The translations under genes were made by a program, and so were the position numbers. 64,000 nt of DNA from RH-AL1 sp965198715. Its GTDB lineage: Bacteria; Pseudomonadota; Alphaproteobacteria; Rhizobiales; Beijerinckiaceae. The notes below the pieces were generated by a model. That model saw only the letters and a list, made by a program, of their open reading frames with translations. It was not told the origin of the DNA and did not search any database. This document shows positions 36,995 to 45,725 of the stretch, piece by piece. The DNA lies in the NCBI GenBank assembly GCA_965198715.1, contig CBDAPV010000002.1:868001-932000 (forward strand). The letters are read 5' to 3'. Position 1 is the first letter of the stretch. Each line of letters starts with the position of its first letter.

Positions 36995-39424
36995 ATGTCA
37001 CGTGCGAGCGTGGCCAGCGTCGCTGCGCGAGCAGGGGCCTGGCGCAACCTTGCCTTGCGCCGACTTCCGGCAGCGCGTCGGGACAAAGCTGAGGTCGGGC
37101 TTTCGAGCGGTTCCTTCGACAGCGCTGCGCGTCTGCGTGCCTCGCCGTTGATCGTCGGCGATTGGGTGCTCCGCCGCGTGGTCCCGTTCGCCATCCTCAT
37201 CTTCATCGCGATCCTCGTCGCCATCTCGTGGCAAACCGCCTCGCAAGATGAGGAACGGGTCGTTGCCGCCGCTGCAGCCAACCTCGAGCTGTGGTCGTCG
37301 ATCGTCGCCGACGATCTTGACCGGAGCCTGCACGAGCAGTCGACGCAGGCCGCGGCTATCGTCGCCCGCCTGATTCCGGCCGAAGCCCAGCGTCGCGGCC
37401 TGCGCGTCATCGTCGGTGACGAGGCCGGAGACGTGATCGCCAGCGTGCCATCGGGCGCGGCCAAGGCCAGCCTGAGTGACGAGCTCGGCGCCTCGCCGCT
37501 CACGATCTTCGCCGAGAAGGCGGGCGTGATGCGCCTCGTGCTGCCGCGCGGCGACGAGGCGCTCGCCGCCGTTCGTTCGCTTCCCGCGCTTGGCGGTCAA
37601 GTCGCCGTGGTGCAGACGATGGACGGTGTCCTGGCCGAGTGGCGCGAGGGCCGCAGCCGCAGCATCGTGCTGATCGTCAGTATCGGCGCCGTGCTCGCGG
37701 CGCTCGCCTTCGGCTATTCGTGGCAGGCCGACCGTGCACGGGAGTCGGATACGAGCTGCCGCTCCATGCGCGAGCGGGTCGACATGGTGCTGGCACGCGG
37801 GCGCTGCGGTCTCTGGGACTGGGACCTCGCCAGCGGCCACATCGACTGGTCGCTGTCCATGTTCGAGATCATCGGACTGCTGCCACGCAAGAAGGCGCTG
37901 TCCTTCGCCGAGGTCAACGCGCTGATCCATCCCGGCGACGGCGGTCTCAACGAGCTCTCCCGGCTGCTCGCGCTCAATCCCGGCGGTGCTATCGACCACG
38001 TGTTCCGCATGCGCGGCGTGTCCGGCGGCTGGATCTGGTTGCGCGCAAAGGCCGAGATCATCGAGGGCAACGGCGGCAGTCCGCATCTTGTCGGCATCGC
38101 CATCGACGTTACCGAGACTATGGCGCTCGAGGAGCGTTCGGTCGCCGCCGACATGCGGCTGCGTGACGCCATTGATACGATCTCGGAGGCCTTCGTCGTA
38201 TGGGACGCCGACAATCGGCTCGTCATGTGCAACTCGAAGTTTCAGCGCTTCCACAACCTGCCGTCGGATGCGGTCGTGCCCGGCACGGCCTACGCGCAGG
38301 TGATGGAGCGTGGCACCGCGCCGTTGATCCACTCGCAGGTCGCGGTGATCGAGCGCCAGCCGATGGGTGCGCGCACCTTCGAGGCGCAGCTCGGCGACGG
38401 CCGCTGGCTGCAGATCAACGAGCGCCGCACCAAGGACGGCGGCTACGTGTCGGTGGGCACCGACATCACCACGCTGAAGCGTCACGAGGAGCAGCTGATG
38501 GAGTCGGAGGCCCAGCTGCTGAGCTCGGTCGCCGACCTCAAGAAGTCGCGCCAGCTGCTGACGAGCCAGGCGCAGGAGATGGCGACGCTGGTCGAGCGAT
38601 ATCGCGAGCAGAAGTCCGACGCCGAGACCGCCAATCGCGCCAAATCCGACTTCCTTGCCAACATGAGTCACGAGCTGCGCACGCCGCTGAACGCCATCCT
38701 CGGCTTCTCGGAGGTGATGATGACGGAGGCTTTCGGCCCGATCGGATCTCCCCTCTACGGCGATTATTCCAAGCACATCCATCAGAGCGGGCACTACCTC
38801 AACCAGATGATTACCGACGTGCTCGAGATGGCGCATCTCGACTCCGGTCGCGTGCGGCTGGAGCGGAGCGAATTCACCGTCGGCGAGGTCATCGACGCGG
38901 CGGTGCGCTCGGTGACGCAGGCGGCGGAGGCGGCGCAGATCACGGTCGAGGTAGAGTCTCGTCTCGTTGTGGCGATCCTTGCCGACCGCAATGCCCTGAC
39001 GAAGATCCTCACCATCCTGCTCAACAACGGCGTCAAGTATACTCCGGCGGGCGGTAGCGTGACGGTGCGCTCGCGGATCTCGCAGGGCATGCTCGCCCTC
39101 TCGATTGAAGACACCGGGATGGGAATTCCGCCCGAGGCGCTGTCTCGGCTGGGCAATCCCTTCGAGCAGGCCGATCTCAAGCTCAACAATGGCATGCGCG
39201 GCTCCGGCCTGGGTCTCGCCATCGCCCGCTCCCTCGCCGAGCTGCACGGCGGCACGATGCGCATCTCCTCTAAGCCGGATGTCGGTACGACCGTGCTGGT
39301 GCAGCTGCCGGGCGAAGTGCTGGTGCGCGCGCCCTTGCAGGTCGCCGCACGCGCGATCAGCCCTCCCGCGCGCTTCTCCGTGCCGGATCATGCCGAGAAG
39401 CAGCCGATCTCGGCAGTTGGGTAG
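36995..39424 (+). CDS. Membrane-bound PAS sensor histidine kinase
   Basis: An 809-residue hybrid-less kinase. Two transmembrane helices (about 59–82 and 226–246) flank a periplasmic domain of about 145 residues. Two PAS-like domains follow (about 262–375 and 388–490; 'GRCGLWDWDLASGHIDWS', 'AIDTISEAFVVWDADNRLV'), then a coiled coil, HisKA with 'NMSHELRTPLNAILGFSEVM' (His about 559), and an ATPase with 'NNGVKYTPAGG', 'IEDTGMGIP' and 'GSGLGLAIARSLAELHGG'. The architecture resembles PleC/PdhS-type alphaproteobacterial kinases, but the partner is unknown. GAGGGGG precedes ATG 36995. The gene is commonly found beside pepN in relatives, from memory. Confidence 0.92.
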   Translation: MSRASVASVAARAGAWRNLALRRLPAARRDKAEVGLSSGSFDSAARLRASPLIVGDWVLRRVVPFAILIFIAILVAISWQTASQDEERVVAAAAANLELWSSIVADDLDRSLHEQSTQAAAIVARLIPAEAQRRGLRVIVGDEAGDVIASVPSGAAKASLSDELGASPLTIFAEKAGVMRLVLPRGDEALAAVRSLPALGGQVAVVQTMDGVLAEWREGRSRSIVLIVSIGAVLAALAFGYSWQADRARESDTSCRSMRERVDMVLARGRCGLWDWDLASGHIDWSLSMFEIIGLLPRKKALSFAEVNALIHPGDGGLNELSRLLALNPGGAIDHVFRMRGVSGGWIWLRAKAEIIEGNGGSPHLVGIAIDVTETMALEERSVAADMRLRDAIDTISEAFVVWDADNRLVMCNSKFQRFHNLPSDAVVPGTAYAQVMERGTAPLIHSQVAVIERQPMGARTFEAQLGDGRWLQINERRTKDGGYVSVGTDITTLKRHEEQLMESEAQLLSSVADLKKSRQLLTSQAQEMATLVERYREQKSDAETANRAKSDFLANMSHELRTPLNAILGFSEVMMTEAFGPIGSPLYGDYSKHIHQSGHYLNQMITDVLEMAHLDSGRVRLERSEFTVGEVIDAAVRSVTQAAEAAQITVEVESRLVVAILADRNALTKILTILLNNGVKYTPAGGSVTVRSRISQGMLALSIEDTGMGIPPEALSRLGNPFEQADLKLNNGMRGSGLGLAIARSLAELHGGTMRISSKPDVGTTVLVQLPGEVLVRAPLQVAARAISPPARFSVPDHAEKQPISAVG

Positions 39425-39528
39425 ACCATCCAAAAGCGATCGACGTGGTGCAGTGCGGGCGTCGATAGCTCGCGCTTATCCCACCTTGCGCCTGATTGTT
39501 ATCCACATATCCGTGGAGTAGCACCTTC

Positions 39529-39820
39529 GTGAATGGTAACGACTTTAAGAAGTGGCTGGCGGCACAAGGCTGTACCTTCGAGAACAAGAAGGGCGGCTCC
39601 GGGCACTAGAGCAATGTCCCCTCTTGCGGACTTGCTGTAACAGGAAAAGCGCAGCGAGGACAGGTACATAAGCGTTGCGAAGCGACTCCGAACCACCGTC
39701 CGATGCTCGAGAGGTCGTCCGTAGAGGCGACAAGGTCACTGATCTGCCGATGCATGGATCCGGAAGGAACCGGGTACCGGCCTCATCAATGCCATCAAGA
39801 AGAACTTGGGGCTCAGATGG
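39529..39820 (+). pseudogene. hicA: hicA toxin gene disrupted by an insertion
   Basis: From GTG 39529 the sequence encodes a HicA N-terminus ('NDFKKWLAAQGCTFENKKGGSGH') and stops at TAG 39607. After about 110 unrelated bases, HicA resumes as 'RGDKVTDLPMHGS' (about 39718–39756), then shifts frame again to 'KEPGTGLINAIKKNLGLR', which runs up to the hicB start. HicA is a small mRNA-cleaving toxin of about 60–80 residues; here the dsRBD-like fold is interrupted, so it should be inactive. No direct or inverted repeats were noted at the insertion ends. Confidence 0.75.
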
Positions 39821-40259
39821 ATGCTGAATTACCGCCTGATCTTCGAGCCGGACGATAGCGGCACGGTGCTCGTCACCAGCTCGGACCTCCCGCTCGTATC
39901 CTTCGGTGAGACGCAAGCCGAGGCACTCAAGAACGCCGGCGACGCGGCTGTCGTTATCCTCCAGAGTATGATCGACAATCGCAACGACATCCCGGTCGCA
40001 TCCGCTGTTGCGCAGGATGGATTGGTCCTTCAGCTCGCGCCCCAAATCCTTCTCAAGGTCGCACTTCACGTCGCTCTGCCCTCGATGGGGCAAACGCGCG
40101 CCGATCTGCAGCGCAAGCTGGGATGGCAACGCGAGTCCGTGCATCGGCTTTTCCGCCTCCGGCACAGATCCAGGCTCGACCAGATCACAGAGGCTTTCGG
40201 CCCTCGGCAAAGTGATCGACATCAGCGTGTCCGACCAAAGGGACGCTCTGGCAGCCTGA
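39821..40259 (+). pseudogene. hicB: hicB antitoxin gene, frameshifted near its end
   Basis: From ATG 39821 the frame encodes a HicB antitoxin: a partial RNase H-like domain ('MLNYRLIFEPDDSGTVLVTS', 'FGETQAEALKNAGDAAVVIL') followed by a helix-turn-helix ('KVALHVALPSMGQTRADLQRKLGW', 'VHRLFRLRHRSRLDQITEAF'). At about 40185–40200 a one-base shift is needed to continue as 'SALGKVIDISVSD' to TGA 40257; without it translation runs on for over 150 codons antisense to the next gene. The DNA-binding and toxin-binding parts precede the break, so a partly functional protein is possible, but the toxin beside it is dead. Confidence 0.75.
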
Positions 40260-40290
40260 GGCCCTTGCCTCCCCTTCGAGCAGCAAGCCG

Positions 40291-41709
40291 CTATTCCGCC
40301 GCCGCCTGTCGCGGGGCAGGGGAAGGCACGGCGGCGACGCGCGCGGCGGGCAGCACGAGCTTGATGCGCAGGCCCGGCGCGTTGTCCTCGATCCGCAGCT
40401 CTCCGTTGTGCAGGCGCATCACGGCGGCAACCAGCGACAGGCCGAGGCCGGTGCCGGGTGCCGTGCGCGAGTTCTCCAGCCGCACAAAACGATCGGTGAT
40501 GCGCTGGCGATCCTCTGCCGAGAGACTGGCGCCGCGATCCGCCACGGCGATCTCCACCATCGCGCCGTGCCGTGCCGCGGAGATCGTGATCCTCGGCGCG
40601 GCAGCGTCCGTCGCCCTGCCGTATTTGAGCGCGTTGTCGACGAGGTTCGCGACCGCCTGGCCGATCAGCTCACGACTGCCGTGAACGATCAGGTTCGGCT
40701 CGATGTGGCCTTCCAGCACCACGCCCTGGCTCTCGGCGACCGGTTCGTAGAGTTCGCCGACGTCGCTGGCGACGTCGGCGGCGTCGAGCTCGACCATGCC
40801 GTCGCGGCCGGCGCCGGCCTCGGCCCGCGCGATCATCAGCAAGGCATTGAAGATGCGGATCATGCCGTCGGCGTCCTCGATGACCTTATCCAGCGCCTCG
40901 CGGAGATCGTCGTCGGTACGTCCCAGGCGAAGCGCCTGCTCGGCACGGCTGCGCAGCCGTGTCAGCGGGGTCTTCAGGTCGTGGGCGACGTTGTCCGACA
41001 CCTCCTTCATGCCGGCCATCAACTCGGCGATGCGATCGAGCATGGCGTTGAAGCTGCCGACGAGCCGGTCGAGCTCGTCGTCGGTGCCTGTCACCGGCAG
41101 CCGTCCGGTGAGGTCGCCCTCGGTGATGCGGCGAGCCTCGGCGCTGATGCGGTCGACGCGGTGGAGCACGCGGCGGGCGACCACCAGGCCGCCGATCGTG
41201 GCGATGGCGGTGAGCCAAGCAAGGGAACTGAGCAGCGTGCGCCAAAGGATCGGGGTCAGCGCGTCACTCTCGGCGAGATCATGCCCGACCAGCAGGCGGA
41301 AGCCGCCGGAAAGCGCGAAGATGCGGGCCAGGGCGCGGCGCTTCTGGCCCTTGACCAGGTAGGTCGTCTCGACGACCCCGGTCCTGTCGATCACCCCGGC
41401 GGGCAGGGAGGCGACGTTGCCGACCAGCGGTTCGCCGGCGTGGGTGGTGACGAGGTAGAGGCCGGCGCCGGGCTGCTTGACGCGCTGGTCGACAATCTCG
41501 ACCAGGCGGGTGATGCCGCCCTCGACATATTGCTCGGAGAGGCCGACGAGGTCGGCATCGATCGTCTGCGTGACCTGCTCCTGGATCAGCGCCTTGACGT
41601 TCCAGCCGACCGAGATGAGCACGAGCGCCGCGCCGATCGAGGTGAGGACGAGGTAGGCGAGCGAGATCTTGAAGGCGGTGGTGCGGAAGAGCCGACCGGG
41701 CGCGCTCAC
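40291..41709 (-). CDS. HAMP-domain sensor histidine kinase
   Basis: A 472-residue inner-membrane kinase, coupled to the response regulator upstream with 11 bases between. Two transmembrane helices (about 14–36 and 156–178) enclose a periplasmic sensor of about 120 residues. A HAMP domain follows ('ARRVLHRVDRISAEARRITEGDL'), then HisKA 'NVAHDLKTPLTRLRSRAEQA' (His about 243) and an ATPase domain ('NLVDNALKYG', 'VADRGA', 'GTGLGLSLVAAVMRLH'). The Gly-rich G1 box has Ala for Gly in 'DRGASLS'. With the adjacent degP, it probably senses envelope conditions; that link is inferred from position. Confidence 0.92.
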   Translation of the reverse strand: MSAPGRLFRTTAFKISLAYLVLTSIGAALVLISVGWNVKALIQEQVTQTIDADLVGLSEQYVEGGITRLVEIVDQRVKQPGAGLYLVTTHAGEPLVGNVASLPAGVIDRTGVVETTYLVKGQKRRALARIFALSGGFRLLVGHDLAESDALTPILWRTLLSSLAWLTAIATIGGLVVARRVLHRVDRISAEARRITEGDLTGRLPVTGTDDELDRLVGSFNAMLDRIAELMAGMKEVSDNVAHDLKTPLTRLRSRAEQALRLGRTDDDLREALDKVIEDADGMIRIFNALLMIARAEAGAGRDGMVELDAADVASDVGELYEPVAESQGVVLEGHIEPNLIVHGSRELIGQAVANLVDNALKYGRATDAAAPRITISAARHGAMVEIAVADRGASLSAEDRQRITDRFVRLENSRTAPGTGLGLSLVAAVMRLHNGELRIEDNAPGLRIKLVLPAARVAAVPSPAPRQAAAE

Positions 41710-41720
41710 GAGAGGCGCCG

Positions 41721-42416
41721 TCAGGATCGGGCCGCGTCGCGAATCGTGTAGCCGGCGCCCCGCACTGTCTGCAGCAGCGGCGCCTCGAAGCCCTTGTCGA
41801 TCTTGGCACGCAGCCGCGAGATGTGCACGTCGATCACGTTGGTCTGCGGGTCGAAATGGTAGTCCCAGACGTTCTCGAGAAGCATCGTGCGGGTCACGAC
41901 CTGGCCGTGGTGCTTCATCAGGTACTCGAGCAACCGGAACTCGCGCGGCTGCAGCACGATCTCCTTGCCGTCCCGAGTCAGCTTGTGGGCGAGCCGGTCA
42001 AGCTCGAGCCCGCCGACTTTGTAGACTGTGTCCTCGCCGTGGCCGTTGCCCTTGCGTCGCGACAGCACCTCGACGCGGGCGAGCAGCTCCGAAAAGGCAT
42101 AGGGCTTGGGCAGGTAGTCGTCGCCGCCGGCGCGCAGGCCCTTCACGCGATCGTCGACCTGGCCGAGCGCGGACAGGATGATCACGGGCGTCGCCACCTT
42201 CTGCGCGCGCAGCCCGCCAATTAGGGAGAGGCCGTCCATCTTCGGCAGCATGCGGTCGACGATGAGGACGTCGTAGGCGTCGTCACGGGCCATGTCGTAG
42301 CCGGTCAGGCCGTCGGCGGCGACATCTGCGAGATGGCCGGACTCCCGAAAGGCCTTTGCCAGGTACTGGGCGGCCTCGGTATCATCCTCAACGATCAGGA
42401 TACGCATGGGCGACAT
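41721..42416 (-). CDS. OmpR-family response regulator
   Basis: A 231-residue two-domain regulator. The receiver domain begins 'MRILIVEDDTEAA', with the phospho-acceptor Asp in 'VLIVDRMLPKMDG', the switch Thr/Ser in 'PVIILSALGQVDD' and Lys in 'DDYLPKPYAFSEL'. The C-terminal winged helix has 'LQPREFRLLEYLMKHHGQVVTR' and 'VDVHISRLRAKIDKGF'. ATG 42416 is preferred over ATG 42407 because AAGGA is nine bases upstream of the former. It forms an operon with the downstream HAMP kinase and is separated from degP, on the same strand upstream, by a strong terminator hairpin. Confidence 0.93.
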   Translation of the reverse strand: MSPMRILIVEDDTEAAQYLAKAFRESGHLADVAADGLTGYDMARDDAYDVLIVDRMLPKMDGLSLIGGLRAQKVATPVIILSALGQVDDRVKGLRAGGDDYLPKPYAFSELLARVEVLSRRKGNGHGEDTVYKVGGLELDRLAHKLTRDGKEIVLQPREFRLLEYLMKHHGQVVTRTMLLENVWDYHFDPQTNVIDVHISRLRAKIDKGFEAPLLQTVRGAGYTIRDAARS

Positions 42417-42438
42417 ATAGCGACATCCTTGAAAACGA

Positions 42439-42463
42439 GCAGGCCGGCGCGAGGCCGGCCTGC
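42439..42463 (-). terminator. Intrinsic terminator after degP
   Basis: GCAGGCCGGC pairs with GCCGGCCTGC around a five-base loop (10-bp perfect stem). On the minus strand the hairpin is followed by TCGTTTTC. It lies 56 bases past the degP stop and just upstream of the response-regulator start, separating degP from the two-component operon. Confidence 0.75.
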
Positions 42464-42519
42464 GAGTTTGATTTGGTGTCGAGTGGAAGACACCAGCGCC
42501 GCGCCCGTTTGCAGAGTGG

Positions 42520-44079
42520 TCAGCCGTCCTTTGCGCTGGTCGAGAGGGCCACGAAGCGGATGCCCTGCTCGCTCTTGACGCGGAGTAGCACCGCCTTGCG
42601 GCCGTCCTTCTTGGCGGCCGAGATGACGTTTGTGATCTCAGATGGCTTGGAGACCTTCTCGCCACCGGCTTCCAGGATCACGTCGCCGACCTTGAGGCCC
42701 TTCTGCGCGGCGGCGCTGTCCTGGTCGACGTCGGCGACCACAACACCTTCGCTGCCAGCTCCCGGCACGGAGGCCGCCGGTGCCAGTTGCAGGCCGAGCG
42801 CGGCGACGGTCGCCTTGGCGGCGTCCTCGGTCTTGTCGCCCTCGACTTCGGCCTTGGCGACCTTATCGGAGTTCGGCAGCGTGCCGAGCTTGACGTCGGC
42901 GGTCTTCTGCTTGCCGTCGTGCCAGAAGGTCAGTGACGCCTTGGCGTCAGGACCCATGCCGGCGATGGTGCGGGCGAGTTCGCGCGGCCCATCCACCGGC
43001 TTGCCGTCAACGTCGAGGATCACGTCGCCCGACTTGATGCCGGCGGCTGAAGCCGGTCCCGAAGGCTGAGCCTCGGCGACGAGGGCGCCCTTGCTCGTCT
43101 TCAGGCCGAGGCTCTCGGCGATCTCGTCCGTGACCGGCTGGATCTGCACGCCGATCCAGCCGCGGGCGACCGTGCCCTTGGTCATGAGGTCGTGGATCAC
43201 GGTCTGCGCCACCTCGGAGGGGATCGCGAAGCCGATGCCGACGCTGCCGCCCGAGGGCGAGAAGATCGCGGTGTTGACGCCGACCACGTTGCCGTTGGCG
43301 TTGAAGGTCGGGCCGCCCGAGTTGCCGCGGTTGACCGGCGCGTCGATCTGCAGGAAGTCGTCGTAGGGGCCGGCGCCGATGTCGCGGCCGCGGGCCGAGA
43401 CGATGCCGGCGGTCACCGTGCCGCCGAGACCGAACGGGTTGCCGACCGCGATCACCCAGTCACCGACGCGCGGCGCCTTCTCGGCCCAATGCACGAAGGG
43501 GTAGGTGCCCGGCTTGGTCACCTTCAGCAGGGCGAGATCGGTCTTCTTGTCGGTGCCGATCACCGTGGCGGGCAGCGTGGTGCCGTCGTCGGTCACGACC
43601 TGGACGTCGGTGGCGTGCTCGACGACGTGGTTGTTGGTGACGAGGTAGCCATCGGCCGTAATGAAGAAGCCCGAGCCTTGGGCCTGGGTCTGCTTGGGCT
43701 TCTGCTGGTGGAACTTGCCGCCGCGCTGGCCGAACTGCTTGAAGAAACGCTCGAGCGGATCGCCCGGCTTCAGCTGCGGCATCTGCGGCGTGTCGCTATC
43801 TCCACCTTCGCTGTCGGTTGCTTCGGCCGTCTCGGTCATCTTCACCTTCACCGAGACGACGGAATTGCGGACGTGCTCGACGACGTCGGCAAAGGAGGTC
43901 GGATTGACGGTCAGCACGCGAGTGTTGGACTCGGCCTGCTGGCCCTGCGAGGGCTGGGCATCGGCATAGGCAGCGTGCGGCCCGACGATCCCGCCGGCGA
44001 TCGCGCCGGACAGGGCCAGGGCGCCGGCCGCGCCGAGCAGCGCCGCGCGCCGGGCCAGCCTGTTCTTGTTCTCAACCAT
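42520..44079 (-). CDS. degP: Do-family periplasmic serine protease
   Basis: A 519-residue HtrA/DegP-type protease and chaperone. It has a twin-Arg-containing but Sec-like signal peptide (about 1–40, 'NRLARRAALLGAAGALALSG'). The catalytic triad is His in 'TNNHVVEHA', Asp in 'KKTDLALLKV' and Ser in 'NRGNSGGPTF'. Two PDZ domains follow ('GPASAAGIKSGDVILDVDG' and 'SAAAQKGLKVGDVILEAGG'). The ATG at 44079 has GGAGAG upstream and is preferred over GTG 44094. It removes misfolded envelope proteins. The neighbouring two-component operon may regulate envelope quality control. Confidence 0.95.
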   Translation of the reverse strand: MVENKNRLARRAALLGAAGALALSGAIAGGIVGPHAAYADAQPSQGQQAESNTRVLTVNPTSFADVVEHVRNSVVSVKVKMTETAEATDSEGGDSDTPQMPQLKPGDPLERFFKQFGQRGGKFHQQKPKQTQAQGSGFFITADGYLVTNNHVVEHATDVQVVTDDGTTLPATVIGTDKKTDLALLKVTKPGTYPFVHWAEKAPRVGDWVIAVGNPFGLGGTVTAGIVSARGRDIGAGPYDDFLQIDAPVNRGNSGGPTFNANGNVVGVNTAIFSPSGGSVGIGFAIPSEVAQTVIHDLMTKGTVARGWIGVQIQPVTDEIAESLGLKTSKGALVAEAQPSGPASAAGIKSGDVILDVDGKPVDGPRELARTIAGMGPDAKASLTFWHDGKQKTADVKLGTLPNSDKVAKAEVEGDKTEDAAKATVAALGLQLAPAASVPGAGSEGVVVADVDQDSAAAQKGLKVGDVILEAGGEKVSKPSEITNVISAAKKDGRKAVLLRVKSEQGIRFVALSTSAKDG

Positions 44080-44199
44080 CCAGCGTCTCTCCACTCAGCA
44101 ACGGCGGCCAAACCGCCCGTCGAGAGCCAAGATGGTGGAGGCGGGCTTACCCGCAAATGGCCGCAAGATGAAAGCTTGGTAACGAAGCCGGCCCCGTGC

Positions 44200-45621
44200 T
44201 CAGGCCATGGCCGTCTGCGGCGCGGCTTCGCGCGCGAGCCAGCGCTCGAGATCGGCGGCGGCGCGGGCGCTGAGCAGCCGCTTGCGGGCGACGCCCTTGT
44301 CGGGGCCGCGCAGCTTCTTGCCGTCCTCCGAGACGAGCGGCGCCTCGATCGGCGGGAACAAGCCGAAGTTGACGTTCATCGGCTGGAAGGAACGCGGACC
44401 GGCGTCGATCGAGAGGATGTGACCACCGGTGATGTGGTTGATGAGCGCGCCGATCGCCGTGGTCGCCGGCGGCATCGCGAAGGGCAGGCCGAGACGCTCC
44501 GCCGCGGCGAGGCGACCGGCGACGAGACCGATGGCGGCACTCTCGACGTAGCCCTCGCAGCCGGTGATCTGCCCGGCAAATCGCAGCCGCGACATGGCGC
44601 GCAGCCGTAGCTGCTCGTCCAGAACCTTGGGTGCGTTGAGGAAGGTGTTGCGATGAATGCCGCCCAGGCGCGCGAAGCCGGCGCCCTCCAGGCCCGGAAT
44701 CGTCTGAAAGACAGCGACTTGCGCGCCATGCTTCATCTTGGTCTGGAAGCCGACGATGTTGTAGAGCGTGCCGAGCGCGTTGTCCTGACGCAGCTGCACC
44801 ACGGCGCGCGCCTTGCGCGTGGGATCGTGCGGATTGGTGAGCCCGACCGGCTTCATCGGCCCGTGACGCAGCGTGTCACGCCCGCGCCGCGCCATCTCCT
44901 CGATCGGCAGGCAGCCGTCGAAATAGGGGGTGTCGGCATCGTGCTCGGTGCATTCGGCGGCGAGCAGCAAGTCGACGAAGGCTTCGTAGCCCTCGTGGCT
45001 GAGCGGGCAGTTGATGTAGTCGGCGCCGGTGCCGCCAGGCCCCGCCTTGTCGTAGCGCGATTGGAACCAGGCCTTCGACATGTCGATCGTGTCACGGTGC
45101 ACCACCGGTGCGATCGCGTCGAAGAAGGCGAGGTCGGCTTCGCCGGTAAGGCCGCGCACAGCGTCGGCGAGCGCCGGCGCGGTCAGCGGCCCGGTGGCCA
45201 CCACCACGCTGTCCCACTCCGCCGGCGGCAGGCCGACGACCTCCTCGCGGCGGATCTCGACGAGCGGGTGCGTGGCCAGGGCTTGCGTGACCGCGGCGGA
45301 GAAGGCCTCACGGTCGACGGCGAGCGCGCCGCCGGCCGGCACCTGGTGCGAGTCGGCGGCGGTGAGGATCAGCGAGCCCATGCGCCGCATCTCGCGATGG
45401 ATCACGCCCACCGCGTTGGTCTGGGCATCGTCGGAGCGCAGCGAGTTGGAGCAGACGAGCTCGGCAAGGCCTTCGCCGCGATGCGCCATGGTCGCGCGCA
45501 CGGGCCGCATCTCGTGGAGCACGACGGGCACGCCGGCGGCGGCAATCTGCCAGGCGGCCTCGGAGCCGGCGAGGCCGCCGCCGATGACGTGGACGGGCGC
45601 GGGTGGGAAAGCGTGAGTCAT
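44200..45621 (-). CDS. trmFO: tRNA U54 methyltransferase TrmFO
   Basis: A 473-residue flavoprotein that makes ribothymidine at position 54 of tRNA using methylenetetrahydrofolate and FADH2. The N-terminal FAD motif is 'VHVIGGGLAGSEAAWQ'. Family signatures are 'ELVCSNSLRSDD', 'VPAGGALAVDREAFS', 'YDKAGPGGTGADYINCP', 'CEGYVESAAIGLVAG' and 'NVNFGLFPP'. The ATG at 45621 puts the FAD motif nine residues from the N-terminus. An in-frame upstream extension overlaps the outer-membrane-protein terminator and is unlikely. Confidence 0.96.
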   Translation of the reverse strand: MTHAFPPAPVHVIGGGLAGSEAAWQIAAAGVPVVLHEMRPVRATMAHRGEGLAELVCSNSLRSDDAQTNAVGVIHREMRRMGSLILTAADSHQVPAGGALAVDREAFSAAVTQALATHPLVEIRREEVVGLPPAEWDSVVVATGPLTAPALADAVRGLTGEADLAFFDAIAPVVHRDTIDMSKAWFQSRYDKAGPGGTGADYINCPLSHEGYEAFVDLLLAAECTEHDADTPYFDGCLPIEEMARRGRDTLRHGPMKPVGLTNPHDPTRKARAVVQLRQDNALGTLYNIVGFQTKMKHGAQVAVFQTIPGLEGAGFARLGGIHRNTFLNAPKVLDEQLRLRAMSRLRFAGQITGCEGYVESAAIGLVAGRLAAAERLGLPFAMPPATTAIGALINHITGGHILSIDAGPRSFQPMNVNFGLFPPIEAPLVSEDGKKLRGPDKGVARKRLLSARAAADLERWLAREAAPQTAMA

Positions 45622-45671
45622 CGGCGAGGAGTATGCATCGCCGCCGTGCCCGGCAAGCCCGCACAAAGAGA

Positions 45672-45701
45672 AAGCCCTCGCCGGTCTCCCGGCGAGGGCT
45701 T
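45672..45701 (-). terminator. Intrinsic terminator after outer-membrane protein gene
   Basis: A perfect 13-bp stem (AAGCCCTCGCCGG with CCGGCGAGGGCTT) around a four-base loop. On the minus strand it is followed by TCTCTTTG. It lies 25 bases past the stop of the beta-barrel gene at 45726 and upstream of trmFO, so it should separate the two transcripts. Confidence 0.85.
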
Positions 45702-45725
45702 CAATACACGCTGAAGTGCTTCGGA

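Noticed and set aside
36998..39433. An 811-codon open frame antisense to the PAS histidine kinase, and similar long antisense frames at 1682–4105, 19328–22744 and 34129–36483
   Set aside because: They are mirror frames of well-supported high-GC genes. Their products are low-complexity Arg/Gly/Ala/Val/Asp-rich sequence with no motifs.
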